Below are positions 6,161 to 14,951 of a stretch of DNA of 16,610 nucleotides, one piece after another; position 1 is the first letter of the stretch, and each line of letters begins with the position of its first letter. Below the pieces are notes generated by a model, which did not search any database, was not told the origin of the DNA, and saw only the letters and a list, made by a program, of their open reading frames with translations. The DNA is from Paludibacteraceae bacterium (GTDB taxonomy: Bacteria; Bacteroidota; Bacteroidia; Bacteroidales; Paludibacteraceae). Location: the NCBI GenBank assembly GCA_017960065.1, contig JAGCZK010000065.1, positions 1 to 16,610 on the forward strand. Direction: 5' to 3'. A program made the translations under genes and the position numbers.

Positions 6161-9100
6161 ATGAAAACCAATCTCTTGGTACGGACTGCCTGGGCGGTCC
6201 TGGTCTGCGTCTTGTTGGGCGCATGTTCTCACAATCCCCAAAAGGATGAGAATCCCGACTTCAATCCCTTTGTCGAAGCCTTCACGTCGGGTACCGTATC
6301 GAAAACCTCCGACATCTGCGTGGTGCTCAGCAACCCCGTCGAAGACGAGTGGGTCCAAGACGGCAAATGGGAAAAGGCCGTAAAGATCAAACCGAAGACC
6401 GAAGCCGCCTACACGCTCTCCGAAGACCGCACGACCCTGCTCATCAGCCCCAAGCAAAACCTCAAGCGCGGCCAGACCTACACCGTCGAGCTCCAGCTCG
6501 ACAAACTGGTCAAGGCCGAAAAGCCGCACGACTTGTTCCGTTTTTCGTTTGACGTGCTCGATTGGAACGCCCATGCTTATTTCTGCGAACCGCAAATCGA
6601 CGAAGAAGACGATACCCGCTACCATCTTACCTTGTCGTTGAAAACGGCCGACCAGGAAAACGACGAAGAGGTTGAAAAATGCGGCAAGTTCAGTGAGGAG
6701 CTGCAATATCACTGGGAGCACCTGAGCCAAAGCAACCTGCACGAGGCCCGCATCAACGGTATCCAAGCCAGCGCCGAAGCCCGCGAACTGCGCTTCACCT
6801 ACAAAGCCGACGGCAAGGGCGAGGAGAAATCCGCCGTGGTCACCATCCCTTCGGTCAGCGAATTTGTGGTGTGGGACGTCAAGTTTGTCGAGACCCCGGT
6901 CCCCTGCGTCGAAATCACCTTCAACAAAAACCTCAACCCCACCCAAGACCTCAAAGGTCTGGCCTTTCTCGAAGGACAGAACACGACCAAGTATGAGATC
7001 GAAAAGAACCGCATCCGCCTCTTTCCCGAAACAGGTCGCAAGGGCGAGGCAGCTGTGGTGGTCAACCAGGGTATCCTAAGCAAGAGCGGCCTCCGCTTGG
7101 GCGAAGACCAACGCTTCACGGTCGATCTCGGCAACGACGAGCCCATGCTCCGCTTTTTGAGTTCGGCAACCATCGTCCCGGCCACCGACCAAATCACTTT
7201 GCCCTTCCAATGCCGCCACCTGTGCGGAGTCATCGTACGGGTCTATAAGATCCCGGAGCGCAATGCGTTGCAATTTTTTCAAGAAAACGAATTGGGCTCG
7301 TGCAATGGATTGCGACGCGTCGGACGACTGATTGCCCACGAAACCGTTTTCTTTGACGAGACAGAGAAAAATCTGGCCAACACCAAGACCTTCGCCCTCA
7401 ACCTCAGCAAGTTGGTCAATCTCGAGCCCGGTGCTTTTTATCATGTGACGATCTCGTCCAATTTTGATTTCTCGGTTTATCCGGGAGCCCACGAAACACC
7501 TGTGAGCCGCAAAGAAATCGAAGCCAGAGAAGAAATGAAAGCCAAACAAGAGTTTGCCTCCTGCGACTACCAGGGCAATGGCTATTACATCAACGATCAA
7601 GTGGGAGAATGGAAGTGGAGTGAACAAGACGACCCCACGAAACCTGCTTTCTACTCGTGGCGCCGCATGCAACACGAGGTCAACCTCTTGGCAACCAACT
7701 TGGGATTGATGGCCGAGAGCGGAGCCGACAACCGCGAAGTGCAGGTCTGGGTGCACCATTTGATTGACGCCTCGCCCCTGCGCGACGTGACGGTGAACGC
7801 CTACAATTACCAAGGAGATTTGTTGGCGACCGCCAAGACCGACGGCGATGGCCGCTGTACCTTCAGCAAGTTGAAAAACGCCCCCTTCCTGCTCTCCGCC
7901 TCCAAAGGCGATGAGCGCAACTACCTGCGCATTGACAATGGAAGTTCACTCTCGACCAGCAGTTTTGCCGTCGATGGTGAGCAACTGAAACAAGGCACAC
8001 GCGGATTCATCTACGGCGAGCGCGGCGTATGGCGTCCCGGCGACACCCTGCACCTGGGCTTCATCCTCAACGACCGTGCCGGAAATATTCCGGAAAAGCA
8101 TCCGGTAACCCTCAAACTGTACACTCCGCTTGGCCAACTCCACAGCAGCCGCGTGCAAACTGGCACGGCACACGGCCTGTACTGCTTTGCCGTGCCTCTG
8201 GAAGAAGACGCCCCGACCGGCGCCTGGGAAGCGAAAATCTCTTTTGGAGGTGCCGAATATACCAAGACGGTTCGCGTTGAAACCATCAAGCCCAACCGGC
8301 TGAAAATCGAATTCAAGGTCGAAAACGACCGACTGCAACAGGGCAGCACCCCTGCCACCTTGCACAGCGAATGGTTGACCGGAGGCAAAGTGCATGGACT
8401 GAAATACGATCTGCAAGCCGAATTTTACAAGGCTTCCTCCTCGTTCAACGGCTATGAGAAATTTACCTTCGACGATCTTTCGCGCGAATTCAGCCCCGAA
8501 GAAAGCCGCCTGCAAACCGGCAAACTCGATCAAGACGGCAACGCCAAGTTCAACATCGACTTGCACCCCTCCACAGCGGCTCCCGGTCGATTGTGGGCAC
8601 AACTGACCACCAAGGTCTATGAAGAATCAGGCGATTTCAGCATCCACTCGCAACGGGTACCCTACTCGCCCTACAGCCGTTACATCGGCCTCAAGAGCCC
8701 GCAGACAGGCTCCAAGCCGCTCGACACCGAAAAGGCGCATACTTTCCAATTGGTTTGTCTTGACGAGGACGGCAAACCGGTCGCCAATGCCAATTGTAAG
8801 GTACAAGTCTTTAGACTCGACTGGTATTGGTGGTGGGAATCCAACAACAGCAGTCTGGCCCACTACGTCAACCAAAGCTACAACCAACCGGTGTACAATA
8901 CCAAGTTGAGCACCGATGCTTCGGGAAAAGCCTCTTTCCAACTGAACTTCGGGCACGATGACTGGGGAACCTACTACATACGCGCCTACGATCCGGTCAG
9001 TGGACATTCCTGCGGTTTATCGGCTTATTTTGACTGGCCTTACATGACCAACCGCAACCTCAGTGCCAGTGACAAGGCGACCAAACTACCGCTGGCCAGC

Positions 9101-11674
9101 GACAAACAGAGTTACCAAGTAGGCGATGTGGCTCATATCACCTTCAACGGAACGACGGGCGCGCGCGCCATTGTCAACATCGAAAACGGCGCCCGCATCC
9201 TGTCTTCGACCTGTGAATTCATTACCGACAAAAACGCCAGCGTCGATATTCCGATAACGGCCGACATGCAGCCCAACGCCTATGTGCACATCAGTCTGAT
9301 CCAACCTTACAAACAGAGCCAGAATGACTGTCCCATCCGGCTTTACGGCTATCTGCCGCTGACCGTCGACGACCCGGCAAGCCACCTCTCGCCCGTCATC
9401 GCCATGCCCGACGAATTGCGCCCCAGCAACGACTACAACATCACCGTGTCGGAAAAATCCGGCCGCCCCATGTCGTATTCGTTGGCCGTGGTGGATGAAG
9501 GTCTGTTGTCGTTGACCAACTTCAAGACGCCAGACCCCTGGAAGGCCTTCAACTCGCGCGAAGCCCTCGGGGTACGCACTTGGGACATCTACAATTCGGT
9601 AGTCGGTGCCTACGGAGGACGCATCGAACAACTTTTCTCCATTGGCGGCGACGAGTTCCTCAACAATCAAAACAAAGCGGTGACCAACCGCTTTGCCCCG
9701 GTGGTTGTCTTCCAGGGACCTTTTACGCTTGAAAAAGGCAAAACTACCACGCACCGCTTGACCATGCCCAACTATAACGGCGAGGTGCGTGTGATGGTGG
9801 TGGCCACCGACGGCAAAGCCTTCGGCCATGCCGACAAACAAGTGCCCGTGCGCCAAAGTCTGATGGTGCTCGGCACCCTGCCCCGCACGGTAGGCCTCGA
9901 CGAAGAGATCACCGTACCTGCAACTGCCATGACCACCAATCGGGCCATCGACGCCAAACTGACCATCACCGCCTCGGGCGGACTGAGTATTGACGGGAAC
10001 AACAGCCAATCAGTATCCATTCCGGCCAGTGGCGACAAAACCGTGGCTTTCCATATCAAGACAGGAAATCAAGAAGGAACCGGTCGCGTCCGCATCGAAG
10101 CCAAAGGTGGAGGAGAATCTGCAGTGTATGAAACAGAACTCAGCATTGTCAACCGCTATACCCCAGTCTCGGAATACGGATCCTACACCATTGCCGCCGG
10201 TCAGAGCCAGAAGATTAGTCCGAAAGCCTTCGGTCTTCCGGGCAGCAACAGCCTCGAAATCGAGGTTTCGGGCATCCAGCCCATCAACCTCAACCAACGG
10301 CTCGACGATTTGATCGGTTATCCGCACGGCTGCATCGAGCAGACCACCTCCAAGATCTTCGCCCAATTGCTGCTGCCGGATTTGTGTGAACTATCTCCTA
10401 CGCAAAAAAGCAAGGTGGAAAACAACATCAAGCATGGGCTCGACCGCCTGCGCATGTTCAAGACTTCGCAGGGGGGCATGTCGTATTGGCCTGGCAGCCC
10501 ATACCCCAATGATTGGGGCAGCGCCTATGCCTTGCACTGCATGCACAAGGCCGAACGCTCGGGCTACAGCTTGCCCGCCGGGCTCAAGGCGTCAGTGACG
10601 AACTATGTCAAAAACGTCGCATCGACATGGAAACCAGGCAACAGCCGATATGGAGCTTGCGACGAAACCGAACAGGCTTACCGCCTCTACGTATTGGCAA
10701 TCTGTGGAAAGGCCGACATCGGTGCCATGAACCGGCTTCGCACGCAAGAAAACCTTTCGAGTCAGGCCCGTTGGCTGCTGGCAGGCAGTTATGCCGCCGC
10801 CGGCCGCAAAGATGTGGCCGAGAACCTGACCAAAGCGCCCGATGGTGAATACGACTACCGTCTCGACTACAGTTTTGGCAGTCCCATACGCGACCGTGCG
10901 GTCAAGGTATTGGTGCTGACCGGGCTGGGTCAGTACGAAGAAAGCGCCAAACACCTCAAAGAAATCACCAAGGAGTTGGAATCGGGCCATTGGATGAGCA
11001 CACAAAGTACCTTGTTTGCGCTCTACGCCGTATCGTATTTCTACAACATCACAGGCCACGACAAAGAACTTCATTTCACAGGCAGCTACAGCGACGAAAA
11101 ATGGAACGTTGACCAAAAGGAACTCATCTGGTATCAAACTCTCGAAGAGGGCGTGGACAAATTCGGCGACATCCAACTGACCAACAAGGGGAAGTCGATA
11201 ATTTACGTCAAAGTCAAACGTACCGGTACGCCGGCGCGCACTCAAGTATCCGCCTATCAAAACCATTTGGCGCTGAACATCTTCTATACCGACATGTCCG
11301 GACTAGTCATCGACCCTGCCGATTTGGAGCAAGGCACCAACTTTTACGCCAACGTCACCGTCAAAAACCCCAATGACTACCAGTTGCACAATCTGGCGGT
11401 AACGCAGCAGATTCCCTCGGGTTGGGAAATCCTCAACACGCGCTTCAACAGCGAAAACGGGCAGAAAGCCGACGGCTTGTCGTACCAAGACATCCGCGAC
11501 GACCGCGTGTATAGCTACATCGACAACCTTTCAGGCAAAGCTTCCGTCTCTTTCAAGATCAAGCTCTGCGCCACTTACAAGGGGCGTTACTACCTGCCTG
11601 CTTGCAAAGCTTGTTGCATGTACGACGAAAGCACTTCGGCCAACACCGAAGACCGGATGGTAAGCATCAAATAA
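6161..11674 (+). CDS. Alpha-2-macroglobulin family lipoprotein with thioester motif
   Basis: This 1837-residue protein is predicted to be exported and lipid-anchored facing the periplasm. The signal peptide ends in a lipobox, LGA-Cys22. The frame extends upstream to a TTG at 6134, but only ATG 6161 gives a proper signal peptide. After N-terminal beta domains come a hallmark macroglobulin segment, GERGVWRPGDTLHL (619-632), a Trp-rich stretch (W888, W890-W892), and the thioester motif Cys1391-Ile-Glu-Gln1394 in GYPHGCIEQ, which opens the helical thioester domain (about 1370-1640). A beta-rich C-terminal region follows. In related proteins the Cys-Gln thioester covalently traps proteases that cleave a bait region, shielding the periplasm. 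It is longer than E. coli YfhM (about 1650 residues). The family's usual partner, pbpC, is in this window but two genes away. Family and thioester are clear; the target is unknown. Confidence 0.93.
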   Translation: MKTNLLVRTAWAVLVCVLLGACSHNPQKDENPDFNPFVEAFTSGTVSKTSDICVVLSNPVEDEWVQDGKWEKAVKIKPKTEAAYTLSEDRTTLLISPKQNLKRGQTYTVELQLDKLVKAEKPHDLFRFSFDVLDWNAHAYFCEPQIDEEDDTRYHLTLSLKTADQENDEEVEKCGKFSEELQYHWEHLSQSNLHEARINGIQASAEARELRFTYKADGKGEEKSAVVTIPSVSEFVVWDVKFVETPVPCVEITFNKNLNPTQDLKGLAFLEGQNTTKYEIEKNRIRLFPETGRKGEAAVVVNQGILSKSGLRLGEDQRFTVDLGNDEPMLRFLSSATIVPATDQITLPFQCRHLCGVIVRVYKIPERNALQFFQENELGSCNGLRRVGRLIAHETVFFDETEKNLANTKTFALNLSKLVNLEPGAFYHVTISSNFDFSVYPGAHETPVSRKEIEAREEMKAKQEFASCDYQGNGYYINDQVGEWKWSEQDDPTKPAFYSWRRMQHEVNLLATNLGLMAESGADNREVQVWVHHLIDASPLRDVTVNAYNYQGDLLATAKTDGDGRCTFSKLKNAPFLLSASKGDERNYLRIDNGSSLSTSSFAVDGEQLKQGTRGFIYGERGVWRPGDTLHLGFILNDRAGNIPEKHPVTLKLYTPLGQLHSSRVQTGTAHGLYCFAVPLEEDAPTGAWEAKISFGGAEYTKTVRVETIKPNRLKIEFKVENDRLQQGSTPATLHSEWLTGGKVHGLKYDLQAEFYKASSSFNGYEKFTFDDLSREFSPEESRLQTGKLDQDGNAKFNIDLHPSTAAPGRLWAQLTTKVYEESGDFSIHSQRVPYSPYSRYIGLKSPQTGSKPLDTEKAHTFQLVCLDEDGKPVANANCKVQVFRLDWYWWWESNNSSLAHYVNQSYNQPVYNTKLSTDASGKASFQLNFGHDDWGTYYIRAYDPVSGHSCGLSAYFDWPYMTNRNLSASDKATKLPLASDKQSYQVGDVAHITFNGTTGARAIVNIENGARILSSTCEFITDKNASVDIPITADMQPNAYVHISLIQPYKQSQNDCPIRLYGYLPLTVDDPASHLSPVIAMPDELRPSNDYNITVSEKSGRPMSYSLAVVDEGLLSLTNFKTPDPWKAFNSREALGVRTWDIYNSVVGAYGGRIEQLFSIGGDEFLNNQNKAVTNRFAPVVVFQGPFTLEKGKTTTHRLTMPNYNGEVRVMVVATDGKAFGHADKQVPVRQSLMVLGTLPRTVGLDEEITVPATAMTTNRAIDAKLTITASGGLSIDGNNSQSVSIPASGDKTVAFHIKTGNQEGTGRVRIEAKGGGESAVYETELSIVNRYTPVSEYGSYTIAAGQSQKISPKAFGLPGSNSLEIEVSGIQPINLNQRLDDLIGYPHGCIEQTTSKIFAQLLLPDLCELSPTQKSKVENNIKHGLDRLRMFKTSQGGMSYWPGSPYPNDWGSAYALHCMHKAERSGYSLPAGLKASVTNYVKNVASTWKPGNSRYGACDETEQAYRLYVLAICGKADIGAMNRLRTQENLSSQARWLLAGSYAAAGRKDVAENLTKAPDGEYDYRLDYSFGSPIRDRAVKVLVLTGLGQYEESAKHLKEITKELESGHWMSTQSTLFALYAVSYFYNITGHDKELHFTGSYSDEKWNVDQKELIWYQTLEEGVDKFGDIQLTNKGKSIIYVKVKRTGTPARTQVSAYQNHLALNIFYTDMSGLVIDPADLEQGTNFYANVTVKNPNDYQLHNLAVTQQIPSGWEILNTRFNSENGQKADGLSYQDIRDDRVYSYIDNLSGKASVSFKIKLCATYKGRYYLPACKACCMYDESTSANTEDRMVSIK

Positions 11675-11678
11675 GGGA

Positions 11679-12632
11679 TTATAAAACGCGGTTGATATCC
11701 GGATTCCCTTCGAAGAATCCCACCACATTACGCAAGGCGTCGGCAGCCATCTGGTTGCGCGCCTCGCGGGTGGCGGTGCCGATATGCGGCACGATGACCA
11801 CCTGTTCGAGCTGGCGCAGCTGCCCGGTTACACGCGGCTCAAATTCGAACACGTCGAGCGCGGCACCCGCCAGCCTTCCTTCGGACAAAGCCCCCACAAG
11901 CGCCGCCTCATCGACCACCGCCCCACGGGCCGTATTGATCAGATAGGCGCTCGGCTTGCACAGGGCCAGACGACGGGCGTCCATGAGGTGACGGGTCTGG
12001 TCGGTCAAGGGGGTGTTTAGCGAGATGAAATCGGCTGTTTTGAGCAAATCGTCGAGTGGCATCCAAGAGGCCTGCAAACGTGTTTCGATGTCGGCACCGA
12101 CGCGGTGACGGCTGTAATAGCGCACCTGCATGCCAAAAGCGAGTGCCCGGCGCGCCAAGGCCTGTCCGATCCGGCCGAAGCCCACAATTCCCAACGTTTT
12201 GCCCCACAGGCCGTGACCGATATTTTCCATCACGCCCCAACGCTCATCGCTACGGCGCATGCGGCGGTCGCTGCGGCTGATACCGCGCGCCACATCCACC
12301 ATCAGGCCCATCGCCAACTCGGCCGTAGGCTCGGTTACCGGGAGCGGTGTGTTGCAAACTGCAATGCCCCGTTCGCGGGCAGCCTCCAGGTCGATGTTGT
12401 TGTAGCCCACCCCCACGTTGGAAATCACTTGGAGCCGGGGCGCCGCCGCTATCAGAGAGGCATCGACCCGACGGTCGAACATCGGAATGAGGGCGTCGGC
12501 CTCGGGCAGCCGCTCGAGCAACTGCTGGGCATCAAACCCGCACTCGGCAGCAGGACACACCAATTCATATCCCGGCGGACAAGCCGCAAAAGACTCTTCG
12601 AACAAAGCGTGGGTAACGACGATTTTTTTCAT
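11679..12632 (-). CDS. D-isomer-specific 2-hydroxyacid dehydrogenase (glyoxylate/hydroxypyruvate reductase type)
   Basis: This 317-residue cytosolic oxidoreductase has the family's complete active site: a Rossmann dinucleotide loop GFGRIG (151-156), Arg236 in NTARGAV, Glu265 in FEFEP, and His283 in VPHIGTAT, forming the Arg-Glu-His triad. It should reduce a 2-oxoacid to the D-2-hydroxyacid or the reverse. After the second Rossmann strand the sequence is YYSRHR, without the Asp that usually selects NADH, so NADPH use is likely (inference). The NVGVGYNNIDL segment and overall length fit glyoxylate/hydroxypyruvate reductases better than phosphoglycerate dehydrogenase, which usually carries an extra regulatory domain. 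The exact substrate is not known. Its ATG overlaps the rpoN stop (ATGA), so it is probably translated from the rpoN transcript; I see no promoter of its own. Its stop lies 4 bases from that of the convergent macroglobulin gene. Confidence 0.9.
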   Translation of the reverse strand: MKKIVVTHALFEESFAACPPGYELVCPAAECGFDAQQLLERLPEADALIPMFDRRVDASLIAAAPRLQVISNVGVGYNNIDLEAARERGIAVCNTPLPVTEPTAELAMGLMVDVARGISRSDRRMRRSDERWGVMENIGHGLWGKTLGIVGFGRIGQALARRALAFGMQVRYYSRHRVGADIETRLQASWMPLDDLLKTADFISLNTPLTDQTRHLMDARRLALCKPSAYLINTARGAVVDEAALVGALSEGRLAGAALDVFEFEPRVTGQLRQLEQVVIVPHIGTATREARNQMAADALRNVVGFFEGNPDINRVL

Positions 12633-14089
12633 GATTTCTGCTGTTTGCGGTCACGGGCCGGCAAAAGGCCCATTTGTTCGCGGTATTTGTTGACCGTGCG
12701 GCGGGCAATGACCAGCCCCTCGGCGGTGAGTTTGTCGCACAATTGCTGGTCGGACAAGGGGGCCTGCGGGTCTTCGTTGGCAATGTACTGCGCCAGCAGC
12801 TGCTTGACATAGCGCGACGACACTTCGGTGCCATCGGTGCGGGCGATGCCTTCGGTAAAGAAATCGCGGATAGGCAGAATGCCGAAATCGGTTTGAATGT
12901 ACTTCGACGAAGCCATGCGCGACACGGTCGAATTGTCGCACCCGGCCTCGGCGGCCACCTGTTCCTGCGTCATCGGACGCAGAAGCGCATCGTCGCCTGT
13001 CTGGAAGAACTCCGACTGGTAGCGGATAATGGTACGCATCACATTGAGCATGGTCTGCCCCCGCTGGCGCAAGGCTTCGATAAACTGGTTGGCCGCATCG
13101 ATCTTCTGACGGGCATACTCCATCGCCTCCTTGCGGCTCTTGGCCGATTCGCCCTTGAGCGCATCGGCATTTTCGTATAATTCCTTAAAGTCGGTGCTTA
13201 CACGCAATTCGGGCAAATGGCCGTACGTCAGCGACACCGTGCCCGTTTCGCCGTCGTAGAGCAGGTCGGGCGTGATGCTTTCGCCCAAACGGGCAAGGCC
13301 CTGCTCGTTGTAGCCGTTGGCCGGCCGCGGGTTGAGGTGGCGGATCAGGTCGGTCACCGCCTGGAGACGGCCGGCGTCCCACCCCGACACCTTGAGCAGC
13401 GCATCGGCCTGGCGCTGGGTGAAATAGGCGAACCAAGTACGGTTCTCGACCAGGTCCAGGGCATCGAGCAACAAGTCGTTTTCGCCCTTTTCATCGAGTT
13501 TTCGTTCGATCTGAAGACGCAGGCACTCTGCCAAATCGCGCGCCGCCACCCCGGGAGGATCGAGGCTTTGCAACATGGTCAGGGCGGTCAGGTAGTCGCC
13601 CGAATGAAGTTCAATGCCGGTATCCACCAAAAAGTCGGCGAGAATCTTGTTTTCGTCGCGGGTCAGATACCCGTTGTCATCGAGCGAGCCCAACATAAAG
13701 ACGGCCAGACGGCGCACCTGCGGGTTCGGAAAATCGAGCATCATCAGCTCCTGCAGCAGGTTCTCCGAAAAGCTGACACCGGCCGCCGTATAGGAGCCCA
13801 CCGGATCAACCGGTTTTTCGGAGGGATTGTATTCGTAATCGTCGTCGAAAGAGTCTTCGGCGGCCATCGGCTGATTTTCGGCGGTTTCATCGTTGGAATA
13901 ATCCTCTTGCAAGGATTCGCTGCCAGGTTCGGGGCCTTCTTCGAGTGCCGGATTGTCGATGAGTTCACGCTGGACACGCTCTTCGACCTCGAGATTCGTC
14001 ATTCCCAAGAGTTCGACGGTCTGTAACTGAAGCGGCGACAGGCGTTGCACCTGCTTCAATCCCAATTCCTGTTTGATTTGCTGTGCCAT
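12629..14089 (-). CDS. rpoN: RNA polymerase sigma-54 factor
   Basis: This 486-residue sigma factor directs RNA polymerase to -24/-12 promoters and needs an ATP-driven enhancer-binding activator to melt DNA. All three regions are visible. Region I (1-45) is rich in Gln and Leu, with the LSPLQLQTVELLGM segment that contacts activators. Region II (about 47-95) is very acidic. Region III contains the core-binding part, the helix-turn-helix (QVAAEAGCDNSTVSRMASSKY) and, near the end, the RpoN box ARRTVNKYRE (462-471) that reads the -24 element. The length is normal for the family. The gene starts at ATG 14089, with a -7 promoter box ending 7 bases earlier, so it seems to be made by the housekeeping sigma factor with almost no leader. 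No gene for a sigma-54 activator is present in the window. The stop overlaps the start of the dehydrogenase gene. Confidence 0.96.
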   Translation of the reverse strand: MAQQIKQELGLKQVQRLSPLQLQTVELLGMTNLEVEERVQRELIDNPALEEGPEPGSESLQEDYSNDETAENQPMAAEDSFDDDYEYNPSEKPVDPVGSYTAAGVSFSENLLQELMMLDFPNPQVRRLAVFMLGSLDDNGYLTRDENKILADFLVDTGIELHSGDYLTALTMLQSLDPPGVAARDLAECLRLQIERKLDEKGENDLLLDALDLVENRTWFAYFTQRQADALLKVSGWDAGRLQAVTDLIRHLNPRPANGYNEQGLARLGESITPDLLYDGETGTVSLTYGHLPELRVSTDFKELYENADALKGESAKSRKEAMEYARQKIDAANQFIEALRQRGQTMLNVMRTIIRYQSEFFQTGDDALLRPMTQEQVAAEAGCDNSTVSRMASSKYIQTDFGILPIRDFFTEGIARTDGTEVSSRYVKQLLAQYIANEDPQAPLSDQQLCDKLTAEGLVIARRTVNKYREQMGLLPARDRKQQKS

Positions 14090-14096
14090 AGCATTG

Positions 14097-14104
14097 CAAA
14101 GTTA
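14097..14104 (-). promoter_or_regulatory. -7 promoter box for rpoN
   Basis: The minus strand reads TAACTTTG, matching TAnnTTTG, with 7 bases to the ATG of rpoN. The predicted leader is about 2-4 bases. No clear -33 TTTG is found at the usual spacing. Confidence 0.6.
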
Positions 14105-14188
14105 GTCAATTTCGCGAAAATCATTTCTTTTCTCTGTCGCTTTCTGAAAATAAAATTGTAAAGTCTAATCGATGTTATTTTTTTTAGT

Positions 14189-14196
14189 TATTTTTG
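14189..14196 (+). promoter_or_regulatory. -7 promoter box for the acyltransferase gene
   Basis: TATTTTTG matches TAnnTTTG and ends 5 bases before ATG 14202, predicting an essentially leaderless transcript. It also decides the start: another in-frame ATG at 14172 lies upstream of this box and would not be transcribed from it. The surrounding T-rich DNA makes chance matches easier, so confidence is moderate. Confidence 0.52.
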
Positions 14197-14201
14197 TCTG
14201 T

Positions 14202-14951
14202 ATGAAAAATCCGGTTCTCTCCTTTTTTTGGTTCGTTTATCTGGTGGTCATCTATCTTCCCTTCGGGGTATCGGCCACGATTTTGTGCGCGATTGTCACC
14301 GGGCTGGGCTGTTCGATCGGCGACCACCGCAAATGGGGGTACTACCCCGGCATGATCTGGTCGCGCTTTATGATGGCGCTGGCCCTCTGCCCGTTTGAGG
14401 TCGAAGGAGCCGAAAAACTGGACCCCACCCAATCGTACGTGTTTGCCTCGAACCACACCAGCATGTACGATGTCTTTGCCATCTACGGCTGGATCGGACG
14501 CCCGTTCAAATGGATATTGAAGGAGGAGCTGCGCAAGCTGCCCTTTGTCGGCAAGGCCTGCGAACTGGCCGGATTCATCTACATCAAGCGCGGCGGAGGC
14601 AAAAAGATGTTCGAATCGGTCAAACGCGCCGAAGCCATCCTCCAAGAAGGGGTGTCGGTCGTGATTTTTCCCGAAGGGTCGCGCACTTGTGACGGTGAAA
14701 CCGGCGCTTTCAAGCGCGGAGGATTCGAAATCGCCCGCGAAATGCACCTGCCCATTGTGCCCATCAGCCTTTCGGGCGGCTATTTTGTCTGCCCCAAAAA
14801 CCGCTACTACCCGGTACCTCACCGCATGAAGATGGTCATTGGCGATCCGGTGGCCTTCGAACCCGCCGACGTTGCCGACGAAAAACAACTCATCGGGCAA
14901 ATCCGGCAAACGGTCATCGCCGGCATCGACCCGCAAATCAACCGCCCATGA
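14202..14951 (+). CDS. 1-acyl-sn-glycerol-3-phosphate acyltransferase (PlsC family)
   Basis: This 249-residue membrane enzyme should transfer an acyl group to lysophosphatidic acid, making phosphatidic acid for phospholipid synthesis. It begins with a hydrophobic region (about residues 5-37) that anchors it in the inner membrane, active site on the cytoplasmic side. The catalytic motif His85-x4-Asp90 (NHTSMYD) and the phosphate-binding FPEGSRT (156-162) followed by FKRGGFEIA are both present, as are the later blocks. Related acyltransferases (for example for ornithine lipids) share these motifs, so the exact acceptor is likely but not proven. I chose ATG 14202 over the in-frame ATG 14172 because a -7 promoter box lies between them. 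It is the first gene of a two-gene unit: its TGA overlaps the ATG of the OmpA-type gene (ATGA). It diverges from rpoN across 112 bases. Confidence 0.9.
   Translation: MKNPVLSFFWFVYLVVIYLPFGVSATILCAIVTGLGCSIGDHRKWGYYPGMIWSRFMMALALCPFEVEGAEKLDPTQSYVFASNHTSMYDVFAIYGWIGRPFKWILKEELRKLPFVGKACELAGFIYIKRGGGKKMFESVKRAEAILQEGVSVVIFPEGSRTCDGETGAFKRGGFEIAREMHLPIVPISLSGGYFVCPKNRYYPVPHRMKMVIGDPVAFEPADVADEKQLIGQIRQTVIAGIDPQINRP

Larger units (their letters stand above)
14090..14201. other. 112-base divergent intergenic region, rpoN / acyltransferase
   Basis: This is an A/T-rich stretch between the rpoN and acyltransferase start codons. The two -7 boxes lie near its ends, with 84 bases between them, so both promoters could be occupied at once. 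I found no convincing operator palindrome, terminator or sigma-54 site (TGGC-N8-TGC type) in it. Confidence 0.5.

Noticed and set aside
14087..14104. Possible sigma-54 (-24/-12) site before rpoN, from TTGCA and TGGCAC on the minus strand
   Set aside because: The two elements occur in the wrong order and TGGCAC is part of the rpoN start codon region, so it cannot be a sigma-54 promoter.
14172..14201. Upstream ATG for the acyltransferase
   Set aside because: It lies before the -7 promoter box at 14189-14196, and the extra ten residues are encoded by the T-rich promoter DNA.
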